A DNA stretch of 39,857 nucleotides, from NCBI GenBank assembly GCA_903904855.1, contig CAIVEH010000165.1, positions 1 through 39,857 of the forward strand, written 5' to 3'. Below the pieces are notes generated by a model. The model had not been told where the DNA came from. It saw only the letters and a program-made list of their open reading frames with translations, and made no database searches. The first letter of the stretch is position 1. The number at the start of each line of letters is the position of its first letter. Positions 6,883-16,039 of the stretch are shown here, one piece after another. The stretch is from an uncultured Bacteroidota bacterium (GTDB lineage: Bacteria > Bacteroidota > Bacteroidia > Chitinophagales > Chitinophagaceae). The translations under genes and the position numbers were made by a program.

Positions 6883-9800
6883 GTGAAAAATAAATTACAA
6901 AAAGCGGTAACAGGGCTGATCCTGTTTTTACTTGCAGGTGTGTCGTATGGACAAACGGCGCCCACATTAGGTACAGCAGCAAATTTTGTGCTTTTTACTA
7001 CCAACGGAGCTATGACCTGCTCCGGAACCAAGTATCTTACTCACCTCACAGGAAATGTAGGTTCTGACCTTCCGGGAAGTGTTACCGGCTTCGGGAATGT
7101 AGATGGCGTAATGCATACTGCAGATGGCACAACCGGGCTGGTTACACCAAATGTTGTAAGCCTGTATACTCAATTAAGTACTGCTATACCAACAGCAACT
7201 CTTGCGAGCCCTTTTGGAGGTGGTGCAACACTTTTTCATGGAGTATATTTTCTTTCAGGGGCTTCAACCCTGACTGGCAATCTTATTCTGGATGCTCAGG
7301 GAAATCCGAATGCCGTATTTATCTTTCAGATTAACGGAGTTCTGTCTACCAATGCTTCTTCTAAGATTAAATTGATCAACGGTGCACTGGCTTGTAATGT
7401 TTTCTGGCAGGTAGGTGGCGCTGTAATTGTAGGTACCGGAACAACAATGAGAGGAACCATTGTAGCAAACGGACAGATAGATATGACCAGTACGCTGGAT
7501 ACACTTGAAGGAAGAGCGCTGTCTATCAATGCAGCAGTACTAGTTAGCCAACTTGTTGCCTGGACACCTATTGGATGTGGCAGCCCATTACTTACCGGGC
7601 CTGCCGCGCCAGCAATGCTTGACTCTACAGCCGCTTATGGTGTGTTTTCGAGTATTGGAGCAGTAACCAGTACTCCTATAACATATGTTATAGGTAATGT
7701 AGGTGGAAATTCAACTATGCCAACAGGATTTAATCCTTTAAATGTAACCGGTACCATTCATGGTATGGATATTTCTACAGCAAACGCTGCAGCAGATCTT
7801 ACAAATGTTTACAATTATCTTGTAGCCTTACCAGCCGATATTATGTTGCTTAATCCTCCTGATTTTGGACATGACCTCGTACTTACACCCCATTCGTATC
7901 AGATAACCGGAATTACTCAGCTTACTGGCAACCTTTACCTGAATGCAGAAGGCGATCCGAATGCTGTGTTTGTAATCAAAATAAACGGATCACTTACGAC
8001 AGGTACTTTATCAAATATAGTATTGATCAACGGGGCTCAGGCAAAAAATGTATACTGGAAAGTTGATGGTGCAGTAGATATCTATTCCAACTCTGTTTTT
8101 AATGGAACGCTGGTTGTTGCCGGCGCTATTTCTTTGGAAACCGGTGATACACTTAACGGGCGGGCTCTTACCATTAATGGCGCGATTGCTATTAATGGGA
8201 GTTATGTTAAGATTACTCCCAATGCCTGTACGGCACCTTTACCAGGCGGTATTAAACATACCTGCGTTGGATCCACCTCAATGCTTACGGATTCAACACC
8301 TGGAGGAAAATGGACATCAAGCGATACTGCCATTGCCGCTGTTGATTCCAATTCAGGAATGATAACTGGTAAATTTCCGGGTAATGCAATTATTACTTAT
8401 ACTACTTTATTAGGATGTACCAATTCAATCACTTTTACAGTTAATGGATTACCTGTTGCCATTACCGGACCGGGCAGTGTATGCCAGGGAGATTCTATTA
8501 CTTTAGTTGACTCAACTGGAGGTGGAACCTGGAGCAGCAGCAATGCCCTCATCGCAACCGTTGGCTCAGCTTCCGGGCATGTTATTGGTATTCTACCGGG
8601 TACTGATACCATAACTTATACCATGTCGATAGGCTGTACGGCCACCAAAACCATTACGGTAAATGCAACCACAAATTCAGGTATTATTGCAGGGCCATCA
8701 AATGTATGTGCTGGTTCACAAATAACAATGACTGATGGTGTTTCAGGAGGTGTTTGGAGTGCCAGTAATACTAATGCGACTATAGGTACAACCGGCATTG
8801 TTACCGGAGTAACATCAGGTATTGATACCATCAGCTATACTGTTTCAGGAATTTGCGGAACAGCTACGGCTACAAAAATTATTACAATTGGTATCCTGAC
8901 AAGTGCAGGAACTATAACAGGGCCATCCACGGTATGTGTTGCTTCGCAGATTACTTTATCTGATGCTACAACAGGAGGTACCTGGAGCAGCAGCAATACA
9001 ATTGCAACAGTAGGTAGTACAGGTGTGGTAACAGGGATAACACCGGGTGTTGATACAATTTCTTATACAGTGCCAGGAGGATGCGGAACAGCAATAGCTA
9101 CAAGTGTTATTACCGTAAATCCTCTACCTAATGCAGGCAGTATAACGGGTGCATCAAGTGTATGTATTGGCTCACAAATTGCCATGTCTGAAGGTGTTTC
9201 TGGAGGTATTTGGAGTGTAAGTAATGGAAATGCCACTATTGGCACAAGTGGTATTGTTACCGGGGTTACATCTGGTATTGATACAATCACTTACACTGTT
9301 TCTAACACTTGCGGAACAGCATCGGCTACAAAAATTATAACAATCGGCTCATTAACAAGTGCAGGAACTATATCAGGGCCATCGACAGTATGTGTTGCGT
9401 CTCAAATTAATTTATCTGATGCTACAACAGGAGGTACCTGGAGCAGCAGCAATACAAGTGCAACAGTAGGTAGTACAGGTGTGGTAACAGGGATAACACC
9501 GGGTGTTGATACAATTTCTTATACAGTTACCGGCGGATGTGGAACTGCAATAGCAACAAGTGTTATTACCATAAATCCGTTACCCAACGCAGGTAGTATT
9601 TCAGGCGCTTCCAGTGTATGTGTTGGTTCATCGATCACATTATCTGATGGCATAACAGGAGGCATCTGGAGTAGAAGCAATACAAATGCTACTGTTGGAC
9701 TTACGGGAGTAGTAACAGGAATATTGGCTGGTTTGGATACAATAATGTATTCAGTTGCCAATATTTGTGGTTCTGCAACAACATCAAAAATTATAAATGT

Positions 9801-11949
9801 AAATTCATTGACAAATGCTGGTGTAATAACCGGTGCATCCAATGTATGTGTGGGTTCATCCATCACATTGTCTGATGGAATTTCAGGAGGTACCTGGAGC
9901 AGTAGTAATACGAATGCTACAGTTTCCGGCGACCTGGTTACAGGTGTTTCAGGAGGCTCGGTTATTGTGAGTTATACTGTTACCGGTATATGTGGATCTG
10001 CCACAGCAGTACATCCTGTAATTATTACTTCATTACCTTATGCAGGTACTATTACTGGCCTCACCAGTGTTTGTGCTGGTTCTGTAATAACATTGACAGA
10101 TGGAATATCGGGCGGGGTGTGGAGCAGCAGTAATACTACAGCTTCAATTGGTACTTCAGGTGCGGTAACCGGAATTACAGCCGGTAATGATACCCTGATT
10201 TATACATATACCAATACGTGCGGATCAGCTGTTACAACCTATCCTATTGTAATTAATCCACTGCCAACAGCCGGGGTCATTTCAGGTTCTACCAGTGTAT
10301 GTGTAGGTTCTTCGATTACTTATACGGATGGCGTTGCTGGCGGATCATGGAGCAGTAGTGATATTACTTTAGCTACAGCAGGCATTGTTTCGGGAACGGT
10401 TACTGGAGTCGGTGCAGGTTTGCCTGTTATTAGTTACGCTGTTTCAAATATGTGCGGTACAGCAACAGCAATACAAACGATTACGGTGAATCCTTTACCT
10501 TATTCAGGTAATATTATCGGTTTTTCCAGTGTTTGTGTCGGTTCTTTTATCACATTAACCGATTTAACCACAGGCGGAACCTGGAGCAGCAGTAATGCTA
10601 ATGCAACCGTTGGCACAGCAGGTGTTGTGGCAGGTGTATCAGCAGGTACTGTTGTTATCAGTTATTCAGTAACCAATATGTGTGGTACAATTTCAACCAC
10701 CAAAAACATTGTAATCAATCCTTTGCCAGATGCAGGTGTTATTACCGGAGCATCAAGTGTATGTGTGGGTTCTTCCATCACATTATCAGATGCATCAGCC
10801 GGCGGTATCTGGGGTAGTAATAATGGTACAGCAACGGTAACAGCTGGTTTGGTAGCAGGAGTAATTCCTGGTACTGATACTATTAGCTATACAGTAACCA
10901 ATATGTGTGGTACAACAGGTACAACGAAAATTGTTCTGGTTAATCCGTTGCCATATGCAGGCGCAATTTCTGGCCCATCAGAAGTGTGTGCAGGTTTATC
11001 AATATCATTGACCGACATTACAGCAGGAGGCACATGGACAAGCGGCAATGCAGCAGCCACAGTTGGTACAACCGGTATTGTTACAGGCCTTTCCGCAGGT
11101 ACCGCAATCATCAGCTATACTGTTGTGAATACCTGCGGTACAGACAGAGCCACAAAAACTATCATAGTGAATCCGTTACCAGCTATTCCGGTTGTTACGA
11201 CACAGGCGCCTTCAAATGCCTGCCTGGGAACGATGTATCAGAATTATGGTACCAGTAATTCACCACAGGCTTTGACCACTTATAAATGGACAGCAGTTAA
11301 TGCTATTGTCTGGGCACAAGGTACAGCTCATCAATATTCATTGATCAACTTTACTGAAGCTGGTAATGCATACATAACCTTGAATTCGACATTTACCGCT
11401 ACAGGCTGTACCAATAAAAGCATAGTAATGACTGTAAATGTCAGCACAAGTAATGCACAGGTTGATGTGGTTTCTTATTTCAATAATCACTTTGTATGCA
11501 CACCTGCAAATAATGATACTTACCAGTGGGGCTACGATGATGCAAATACATTGGATTCCACATTGCTGGTTGGCGAAATTAATCAGGATTACATTAATGT
11601 AAATCCGGATTTTGCAAACAAACATTATTGGTCTTTGACCACATCTGGTGGTTGTCTGCAGAAGACATACTTCTATATACCAACAGGCGTGCAAAATGTA
11701 AACAATGTTGCAGGCATAACGGTTTATCCTAATCCGGCCAGCAGTATTATTAATGTAACTATCGGCTCATCAGTTCTTGGAAAAACCCAAATAGAAGTAT
11801 TGAATATGATTGGGCAAAAGATAACCTCTGTTGAGGCTAATGATAATAAGGCTACAATTGATGTGGCTGGAATACCAGCGGGTTCTTACCTGGTTATCTG
11901 TTATAATAATGGTATTAAGGTAGCTACCACAAGGTTTATCAAAAACTAA
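6883..11949 (+). CDS. giant T9SS-secreted adhesin: two ice-binding-like (DUF3494) domains, 13 Ig-like repeats, T9SS sorting domain
   Basis: 1688 residues from the GTG at 6883. The frame is open from 6772, but promoter B ends at 6844, and 6883 gives an immediate signal peptide (KNKLQKAVTGLILFLLAGVSYGQ) with the same promoter-to-start distance as neighbouring sites. Two DUF3494 ice-binding-like domains follow (about 25-230 and 245-447; LTGNLILDAQGNPNAVFIFQ and LTGNLYLNAEGDPNAVFVIK). Then come 13 Ig/BIG-like repeats of about 76 residues (453-1435; SSVCVGSSITLSDG, GGTWSSSN, ISYTV, CGTA), a PKD-like segment, and a T9SS type A sorting domain (about 1603-1688; VYPNPASSIINV, IPAGSYLVICYNNGIKVATT). 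It is probably exported across the outer membrane and anchored at the surface. DUF3494 domains bind ice in some proteins but in many others have no shown ice activity, so adhesion is the safer role. The OmpA-like gene follows after 25 bases. Confidence 0.92.
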   Translation: MKNKLQKAVTGLILFLLAGVSYGQTAPTLGTAANFVLFTTNGAMTCSGTKYLTHLTGNVGSDLPGSVTGFGNVDGVMHTADGTTGLVTPNVVSLYTQLSTAIPTATLASPFGGGATLFHGVYFLSGASTLTGNLILDAQGNPNAVFIFQINGVLSTNASSKIKLINGALACNVFWQVGGAVIVGTGTTMRGTIVANGQIDMTSTLDTLEGRALSINAAVLVSQLVAWTPIGCGSPLLTGPAAPAMLDSTAAYGVFSSIGAVTSTPITYVIGNVGGNSTMPTGFNPLNVTGTIHGMDISTANAAADLTNVYNYLVALPADIMLLNPPDFGHDLVLTPHSYQITGITQLTGNLYLNAEGDPNAVFVIKINGSLTTGTLSNIVLINGAQAKNVYWKVDGAVDIYSNSVFNGTLVVAGAISLETGDTLNGRALTINGAIAINGSYVKITPNACTAPLPGGIKHTCVGSTSMLTDSTPGGKWTSSDTAIAAVDSNSGMITGKFPGNAIITYTTLLGCTNSITFTVNGLPVAITGPGSVCQGDSITLVDSTGGGTWSSSNALIATVGSASGHVIGILPGTDTITYTMSIGCTATKTITVNATTNSGIIAGPSNVCAGSQITMTDGVSGGVWSASNTNATIGTTGIVTGVTSGIDTISYTVSGICGTATATKIITIGILTSAGTITGPSTVCVASQITLSDATTGGTWSSSNTIATVGSTGVVTGITPGVDTISYTVPGGCGTAIATSVITVNPLPNAGSITGASSVCIGSQIAMSEGVSGGIWSVSNGNATIGTSGIVTGVTSGIDTITYTVSNTCGTASATKIITIGSLTSAGTISGPSTVCVASQINLSDATTGGTWSSSNTSATVGSTGVVTGITPGVDTISYTVTGGCGTAIATSVITINPLPNAGSISGASSVCVGSSITLSDGITGGIWSRSNTNATVGLTGVVTGILAGLDTIMYSVANICGSATTSKIINVNSLTNAGVITGASNVCVGSSITLSDGISGGTWSSSNTNATVSGDLVTGVSGGSVIVSYTVTGICGSATAVHPVIITSLPYAGTITGLTSVCAGSVITLTDGISGGVWSSSNTTASIGTSGAVTGITAGNDTLIYTYTNTCGSAVTTYPIVINPLPTAGVISGSTSVCVGSSITYTDGVAGGSWSSSDITLATAGIVSGTVTGVGAGLPVISYAVSNMCGTATAIQTITVNPLPYSGNIIGFSSVCVGSFITLTDLTTGGTWSSSNANATVGTAGVVAGVSAGTVVISYSVTNMCGTISTTKNIVINPLPDAGVITGASSVCVGSSITLSDASAGGIWGSNNGTATVTAGLVAGVIPGTDTISYTVTNMCGTTGTTKIVLVNPLPYAGAISGPSEVCAGLSISLTDITAGGTWTSGNAAATVGTTGIVTGLSAGTAIISYTVVNTCGTDRATKTIIVNPLPAIPVVTTQAPSNACLGTMYQNYGTSNSPQALTTYKWTAVNAIVWAQGTAHQYSLINFTEAGNAYITLNSTFTATGCTNKSIVMTVNVSTSNAQVDVVSYFNNHFVCTPANNDTYQWGYDDANTLDSTLLVGEINQDYINVNPDFANKHYWSLTTSGGCLQKTYFYIPTGVQNVNNVAGITVYPNPASSIINVTIGSSVLGKTQIEVLNMIGQKITSVEANDNKATIDVAGIPAGSYLVICYNNGIKVATTRFIKN
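8240..11184 (+). repeat. 13 Ig-like repeats of about 228 bp, with a recent 456-bp duplication
   Basis: Units of about 76 codons begin near each VCxGS motif. Units 3-4 and 5-6 form an almost identical pair: a long stretch from 8962 recurs at 9418, an offset of exactly 456 bp (two units), with few differences. This points to a recent tandem duplication inside the gene. Confidence 0.9.
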
Positions 11950-11974
11950 TAATTCATCAGCAAAAATCTAGAAA

Positions 11975-13918
11975 ATGAAAAAAATAATAATCTTGTTGAT
12001 AGCTGCATGTAGTTCAGCATCAGCAATAGCACAGGAACCAAATTCACACGAGCAGCCGGATTACCTGGTGTCCAGATGGGTTATAGATGTCAATCTGATG
12101 GGTGGTATGGCCAGCCAGAAGTTTACAACAGCAAATTCATCAGTCAATTACGCGAACGGGCTAAATATGAGTCCGGGGCAGTTGAAATTCAGTAACGGGT
12201 ATTCGCTGGGCGGAGATGCGCAACTGGGCTTCTTTTTTGGCCAGATGAGGCATTTCGGTATCGGAGCAGGATTTATGTACACGGAGCAATACGGAAAGGC
12301 CAACCTGAATAACTACCATGCCGAATACCAGGCAACTGATGGTAATGGTAACCTTTACCGGCAGGTTGTTACCGGACTAAGTTTAAGTGAGACTGTCCAT
12401 TCTTCCAATATTAATCTCCCGGTTGTTCTTAAATATAAAACGCGTTTCAACAAACATTGGGGCTTCTCAGCCGATGCTGGTGCCTTGATCAATATGCGGA
12501 TGGAAAATAAGTATACAACAAAGGCTTCTTTCAATTATGAGGCTATCTATAAGTTCGATCAGACAGGCGATGCAGGTACGGTATCTGTTTATGACAATTC
12601 ACCTGTAGCTTCAACTAATGACTGGTTTGTAACAAAGGCTGAATTCCTTAAAAACAATCCTAACGGCAATTATCAGAGTTATGTAAATGCTGAGCGTGCC
12701 GCTGGTATTAATGTAGGGAATGGATTAGTTCCCAATTCAACCAAGGGGAGTACTACTTATACTATGGGATCCATTGGATTGCTCCTTCAGCCATCTTTCA
12801 ATTATTACCTGTCTGATTATGTAGCGCTTAATCTTGGAGTTTATTATATGCTGCAACCCTTCAAGAATGCTGCTCAGAATAACTATCGTTTGGAAAGTGG
12901 TATCGGAACTTACAGTTCTGTCCTGAATAATGTTACTGCAAGTACGAACCAGGAGTATGGTATAAATTTTGGTGCTCGCTTTTTCTTCCGTAAACATGAG
13001 AAAACTCCAATGAATATTTCTTTCACTGACCAGATGGCACCGACACAGTGTTTGCTGGAGGATGGAAGTTTTACACTACATGGGCTACCGCCAAACCAGT
13101 CTGTAATTGTGGATTATAGCATAAATGGTGGTTCTCCTTACCGCAGTACTTCTGTTGTTCAGGAAGATGGAAATGTAAATATCGGTCATCTTGGAGCAGG
13201 GAATTATACAGGTATTTCAGTTACAATACGTAACCAGAGTGCCAAAGGTAAGGACCTGACGCTCGCAGATCCGATAATAGCCATTTCATCTCAGACTACC
13301 ACCAGTCCTAGTTTATCAGGTATTTGTGATGGTACTGCAACATTTAAAGGCTTAAAAGGAGGCAATCCGGTTGTTGTCAATTATTCCTACAATGGTTATC
13401 ACGCAGCCTACACAGGTACTGTTAATTCAGATAATACTGTTACGCTAAGCGGATTATGCGAAGGTAAGTATACAGATATGGTTGCTACAGTTGGTAATTG
13501 TACAACAAATGGCGCTGATTTTTTACTGGCAGCTCCTATTCCATCACCAGCGCCAACACATGTTGTTGAAGCAGAAGAGCCACTTGATCTGACTGTGCCG
13601 GTATTGTTTGATTTCAACAAATCTATTATCCACGTTTCCTCTTATCACATGCTTAATGAAACATCAAGGGAGATGATCAGTCAGGATGATATGTATATAA
13701 GAGTAGATGCGCATACAGATGCTGTAGGTTCTGAAGCTTATAATTTGAAATTGTCTGAACGACGTGGAGAAGCTGTGAAAACCTACTTAAAGAGCAAAGG
13801 GGCAAATCCAGCCAGGATAAAAGTTTATGGGCATGGTAAAACACAACCCGCAGCAAGCAATGAAACTGAAGAGGGAAGGACTAAAAACAGGCGTGCTATA
13901 ATTAGCAAAATGCCCTGA
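11975..13918 (+). CDS. OmpA-family outer-membrane beta-barrel protein
   Basis: 647 residues. The signal peptide is about 1-19 (KKIIILLIAACSSASAIAQ). Residues about 30-345 form a PorT/OmpA-like barrel with alternating aromatic strands (FGIGAGFMYTEQYG, WGFSADAGALINM, YGINFGARFFF). Two cysteine-bearing modules follow (about 355-530; SFTLHGLPPNQSVIVDYSING and TFKGLKGGNPVVVNYSYNG). The C-terminal OmpA domain (about 540-647) has the peptidoglycan-binding residues in HTDAVGSEAYNLKLSERRGE and a KVYGHGKTQP segment. It probably links the outer membrane to the cell wall and, since it is 25 bases after the adhesin, may help to anchor or display it. That pairing resembles SprB-type adhesins followed by OmpA-like proteins in Bacteroidota. 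A strong bidirectional terminator closes the operon. Confidence 0.92.
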   Translation: MKKIIILLIAACSSASAIAQEPNSHEQPDYLVSRWVIDVNLMGGMASQKFTTANSSVNYANGLNMSPGQLKFSNGYSLGGDAQLGFFFGQMRHFGIGAGFMYTEQYGKANLNNYHAEYQATDGNGNLYRQVVTGLSLSETVHSSNINLPVVLKYKTRFNKHWGFSADAGALINMRMENKYTTKASFNYEAIYKFDQTGDAGTVSVYDNSPVASTNDWFVTKAEFLKNNPNGNYQSYVNAERAAGINVGNGLVPNSTKGSTTYTMGSIGLLLQPSFNYYLSDYVALNLGVYYMLQPFKNAAQNNYRLESGIGTYSSVLNNVTASTNQEYGINFGARFFFRKHEKTPMNISFTDQMAPTQCLLEDGSFTLHGLPPNQSVIVDYSINGGSPYRSTSVVQEDGNVNIGHLGAGNYTGISVTIRNQSAKGKDLTLADPIIAISSQTTTSPSLSGICDGTATFKGLKGGNPVVVNYSYNGYHAAYTGTVNSDNTVTLSGLCEGKYTDMVATVGNCTTNGADFLLAAPIPSPAPTHVVEAEEPLDLTVPVLFDFNKSIIHVSSYHMLNETSREMISQDDMYIRVDAHTDAVGSEAYNLKLSERRGEAVKTYLKSKGANPARIKVYGHGKTQPAASNETEEGRTKNRRAIISKMP

Positions 13919-13932
13919 TGATTATTGATATT

Positions 13933-13977
13933 AAAACAAGAATGAGCCTGTTTCGTTAACAGGCTCATTCTTGTTTT
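13933..13977. terminator. strong bidirectional terminator
   Basis: A 20-bp perfect stem (13933-13952 with 13958-13977) around a TCGTT loop, flanked by A- and T-runs on both sides. It ends the adhesin/OmpA operon. Confidence 0.95.
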
Positions 13978-14071
13978 AGGGCTATTCGAAACTGCTTTCA
14001 GGTTTATTTTTTTAGTGATTTTAATAACCTGGTCAAGTACCCAATAGAATATAGACGTTGATGATGAACTA

Positions 14072-14134
14072 TGAATCATGTAACTTATAACCTTAGTTAT
14101 GTAACAGTGAACTGTATAGATAGTTGCACCTTTG
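14072..14134 (+). promoter_or_regulatory. regulon promoter C
   Basis: TGAATC-ATGTAAC (ATGTAAC at 14078) and GTT-ATGTAAC (14099) are 21 bp apart and repeat 7 identical bases. The -7 box CACCTTTG is at 14127-14134, 26 bases after the second TGTAA. This is the best-conserved site of the nine. No start-site dyad is seen here. Confidence 0.78.
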
Positions 14135-14164
14135 CTGTATAAATAATCAACTAATACAACACCG

Positions 14165-14236
14165 GAATTCATGATAGATAATAGCAGCAATACGAAAACA
14201 GCCAACGGTTACAATACTATTCCGCATCATGAATTC
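14165..14236 (+). repeat. 11-bp perfect inverted repeat over the start of the first gene after promoter C
   Basis: GAATTCATGAT (14165-14175) and ATCATGAATTC (14226-14236) are exact reverse complements. The left arm contains the ATG at 14171, so pairing in the mRNA would hide the start codon. The 50-base loop makes the hairpin of uncertain stability. Confidence 0.6.
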
Positions 14237-14356
14237 AATGACCATAATTCCGGGGATTTCATGACTGGGATCAAACTGAAAATGGACAATGTAAAAGATA
14301 AAATGTCGACAATTCTTCAGGAGCTGGATAAGCTTCTTGTAATAATGTATCCTTAG
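14171..14356 (+). CDS. small hypothetical protein
   Basis: 61 residues, hydrophilic and Asn-rich at first (NSSNTKTANGYNTIPHHEF), then a helical amphipathic segment (MTGIKLKMDNVKDKMSTIL, then QELDKLL). I do not recognise it. Support comes from position: it is the first ATG after promoter C and its distance from the -7 box (37 bases) equals that of other genes in the set (36-39). There is no obvious Shine-Dalgarno site. The start codon lies in an inverted repeat. Confidence 0.5.
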   Translation: MIDNSSNTKTANGYNTIPHHEFNDHNSGDFMTGIKLKMDNVKDKMSTILQELDKLLVIMYP

Positions 14357-14399
14357 GTATTTCGCCTCTGGAATTTCTTCAACAAAAAAACAGATAAAA

Positions 14400-14663
14400 A
14401 TGAAAAAGTACATTGTAGTTGCCTTGATAATTTTAGGCATGGGCTATTCTCCTTCTTTTGCACTGGCACAGAATAAGACCAGGAAAGAAGAAAAGGAACA
14501 AAAGAAAGAAGACAGGCGGAATCACAAGCTGAATGAAACCCATGTTAAGATGGATAAAAAAGCTTCTAAAGCTGATAAGAAGGAGCGCAAGATGAATAAG
14601 AAGGAACGGAAGGTTAAGGCTGGCCAAAGATCAATGGACGAACAGAGAGATTCTAAAAAATAA
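14400..14663 (+). CDS. small secreted, highly charged Lys/Glu-rich protein
   Basis: 87 residues. A signal peptide (about 1-23, ending SPSFALAQ) is followed by an almost wholly charged mature part rich in K, E, R and D (KEEKEQKKEDRRNHKLNE, KKASKADKKERKMNKKERK). The mature protein would be strongly basic and probably helical or disordered. The family is not recognised; small charged secreted proteins of this kind are common in Bacteroidota stress clusters. It is 43 bases after the preceding small gene and probably shares promoter C. Confidence 0.75.
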   Translation: MKKYIVVALIILGMGYSPSFALAQNKTRKEEKEQKKEDRRNHKLNETHVKMDKKASKADKKERKMNKKERKVKAGQRSMDEQRDSKK

Positions 14664-14865
14664 AGCCTGGCATCATGAAAACATTTTTTACTGCAACCGA
14701 CCGGTTGACTCTAGAAAGATACCGGGTGCTGGCTAGCTATAAGAAGCAAAGAGTATGGCGACGAAGGCCTGTTATGGCAATTCTTCCGGGTGCAGATTTA
14801 ATAATCACCCCCAAATATTATCAGTCATTTCCTACACAAATTTTAATCCCCGTAAAAATTATAAA

Positions 14866-15450
14866 ATGAAAAAGACAGAAATCATACAGGAAACTAAATG
14901 GAGTATAGATTCAACCCACAGCGAAATCGGATTTAAAGTAAGACATCTGATGATATCCAATGTGAAAGGTACTTTCAAAAAATTTGATGCCAGTATTTAT
15001 ACAACTGAAAAGGATTTTACTACTGCAACAGTTGATTTATGGATAGATGCTGCCTCCATCAGCACTGGTGATGATTCAAGAGATGAACATCTGAAAGGTC
15101 CGGATTTTCTCGATGTAACAAAGTACAAACAGATATCATTCACCTCAAGTACAATAGGTAAACCCGATCATAGTGGTAATCAGGAATTATGGGGTGAACT
15201 TACTATAAAGGAAGTTACAAAGAACATAAAGCTGAATATTCAGTTCGGAGGTACGGCAACTGACCCCTGGGGAAATGAAAAAGCAGGTTTCACTGTTACA
15301 GGTAAAATCAACAGAAGCGAATGGGGACTTGTGTGGAATACTGCAATGGATGCAGGCGGAATAATGGTAGGTGATGAGATATCTGTTTTGTGCGAAATTG
15401 AGCTGATTTACCAGGTTAACAGCAAGGAGAAAATGGTGTTGGAAGCATAA
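14866..15450 (+). CDS. YceI-family lipocalin-like protein
   Basis: 194 residues from the ATG at 14866. An upstream in-frame ATG at 14755 would add 37 residues that are not part of the fold and are neither signal-like nor hydrophobic. The protein shows the YceI pattern: WSIDSTHSEIGFKVRHLMIS, VKGTFKKFDA, HLKGPDFLDVTKYKQISFTS, LWGELTIKEVTKNIKL, and EKAGFTVTGKINRSEWGL. YceI proteins bind long polyisoprenoid or amphiphilic lipids in a barrel and are often stress or base induced. This copy lacks a signal peptide, so it would be cytosolic unless the start is misjudged. It is probably in the operon from promoter C. Confidence 0.92.
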   Translation: MKKTEIIQETKWSIDSTHSEIGFKVRHLMISNVKGTFKKFDASIYTTEKDFTTATVDLWIDAASISTGDDSRDEHLKGPDFLDVTKYKQISFTSSTIGKPDHSGNQELWGELTIKEVTKNIKLNIQFGGTATDPWGNEKAGFTVTGKINRSEWGLVWNTAMDAGGIMVGDEISVLCEIELIYQVNSKEKMVLEA

Positions 15451-15498
15451 ATTCTGGCAGGGAATAAACATTTATACTAACGATATTATTCAACAGCT

Positions 15499-15720
15499 AT
15501 GTTTTCCTACGGTTATCAATTCTGGGGTATGCACCTTATTTGGTGGTGTATTTGGTTAATACTGCTTTTCTGGATTTTTGCAACGCCTTACCAGATTCCC
15601 GGGCAACGCTACAAGCCTGATAGCCCTCTGGATATACTGAAAAAGAGATATGCCAAAGGTGAATTAAATACTGAGGAATATTATGACAAGAAGAAAGTTC
15701 TGGAAGGTAAAACACCATAG
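15499..15720 (+). CDS. SHOCT-domain small membrane protein
   Basis: 73 residues. One hydrophobic segment rich in tryptophan (FWGMHLIWWCIWLILLFWIF) is followed by the SHOCT motif (SPLDILKKRYAKGELNTEEY), a short C-terminal helix pair found on many unrelated small bacterial proteins and thought to mediate oligomerisation. 48 bases after the YceI gene, same strand. Function unknown. Confidence 0.88.
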   Translation: MFSYGYQFWGMHLIWWCIWLILLFWIFATPYQIPGQRYKPDSPLDILKKRYAKGELNTEEYYDKKKVLEGKTP

Positions 15721-15770
15721 AACAAACATTTTCTAAATCAAATTTTAACAACACTAAAAGAACAATTTTT

Positions 15771-15929
15771 ATGAAAAAATCAATCATTTTATTATTCCTG
15801 GCAGTTGCTATTACTTTGAATCTGAGCTCCTGTTTCGTTCATCGCGATCATCCTGGTCGCGAACGGCATCAGCATAGAGTTCATGGTGAACATCGTGGTG
15901 AACACCGTGGAGAAGGGGGGAGTCACTAA
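15771..15929 (+). CDS. very small His-rich lipoprotein
   Basis: 52 residues, ATG 15771 after an A/T-rich leader typical of this window. Residues 1-21 are a lipoprotein signal with lipobox LSSC (Cys21). The mature part of only 31 residues is dominated by His, Arg, Gly and Glu, with a short internal repeat (HGEHRGEHRGE). Such a tail could bind divalent metals, but that is inference. No family recognised. 50 bases after the SHOCT gene, so probably in the same transcript. Confidence 0.72.
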   Translation: MKKSIILLFLAVAITLNLSSCFVHRDHPGRERHQHRVHGEHRGEHRGEGGSH

Positions 15930-16039
15930 CCAATTTCTTTCTTGAATGAATATGGTATGGATATTGCCTGACAAAGGTGGCAATATCCATTATCTGATGT
16001 AACGAATTATAATAACCCTTTTGCAATAAAAACCACAAT

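Noticed and set aside
6883-8240. Antifreeze or ice-binding function of the adhesin
   Set aside because: The fold is visible, but ice binding cannot be told from sequence alone, and many DUF3494 proteins occur in non-cold organisms; kept as ice-binding-like only.
9519-9866. Antisense open frames across the adhesin repeats
   Set aside because: They occur as shadows of the repeat units' codon pattern, with no signal, no homology features and no promoter of their own.
14675-14869. 64-residue open frame before the YceI gene
   Set aside because: Overlaps the YceI start, no recognisable domain, odd composition, and no ribosome site better than chance. Could be a real small gene, but I cannot support it.
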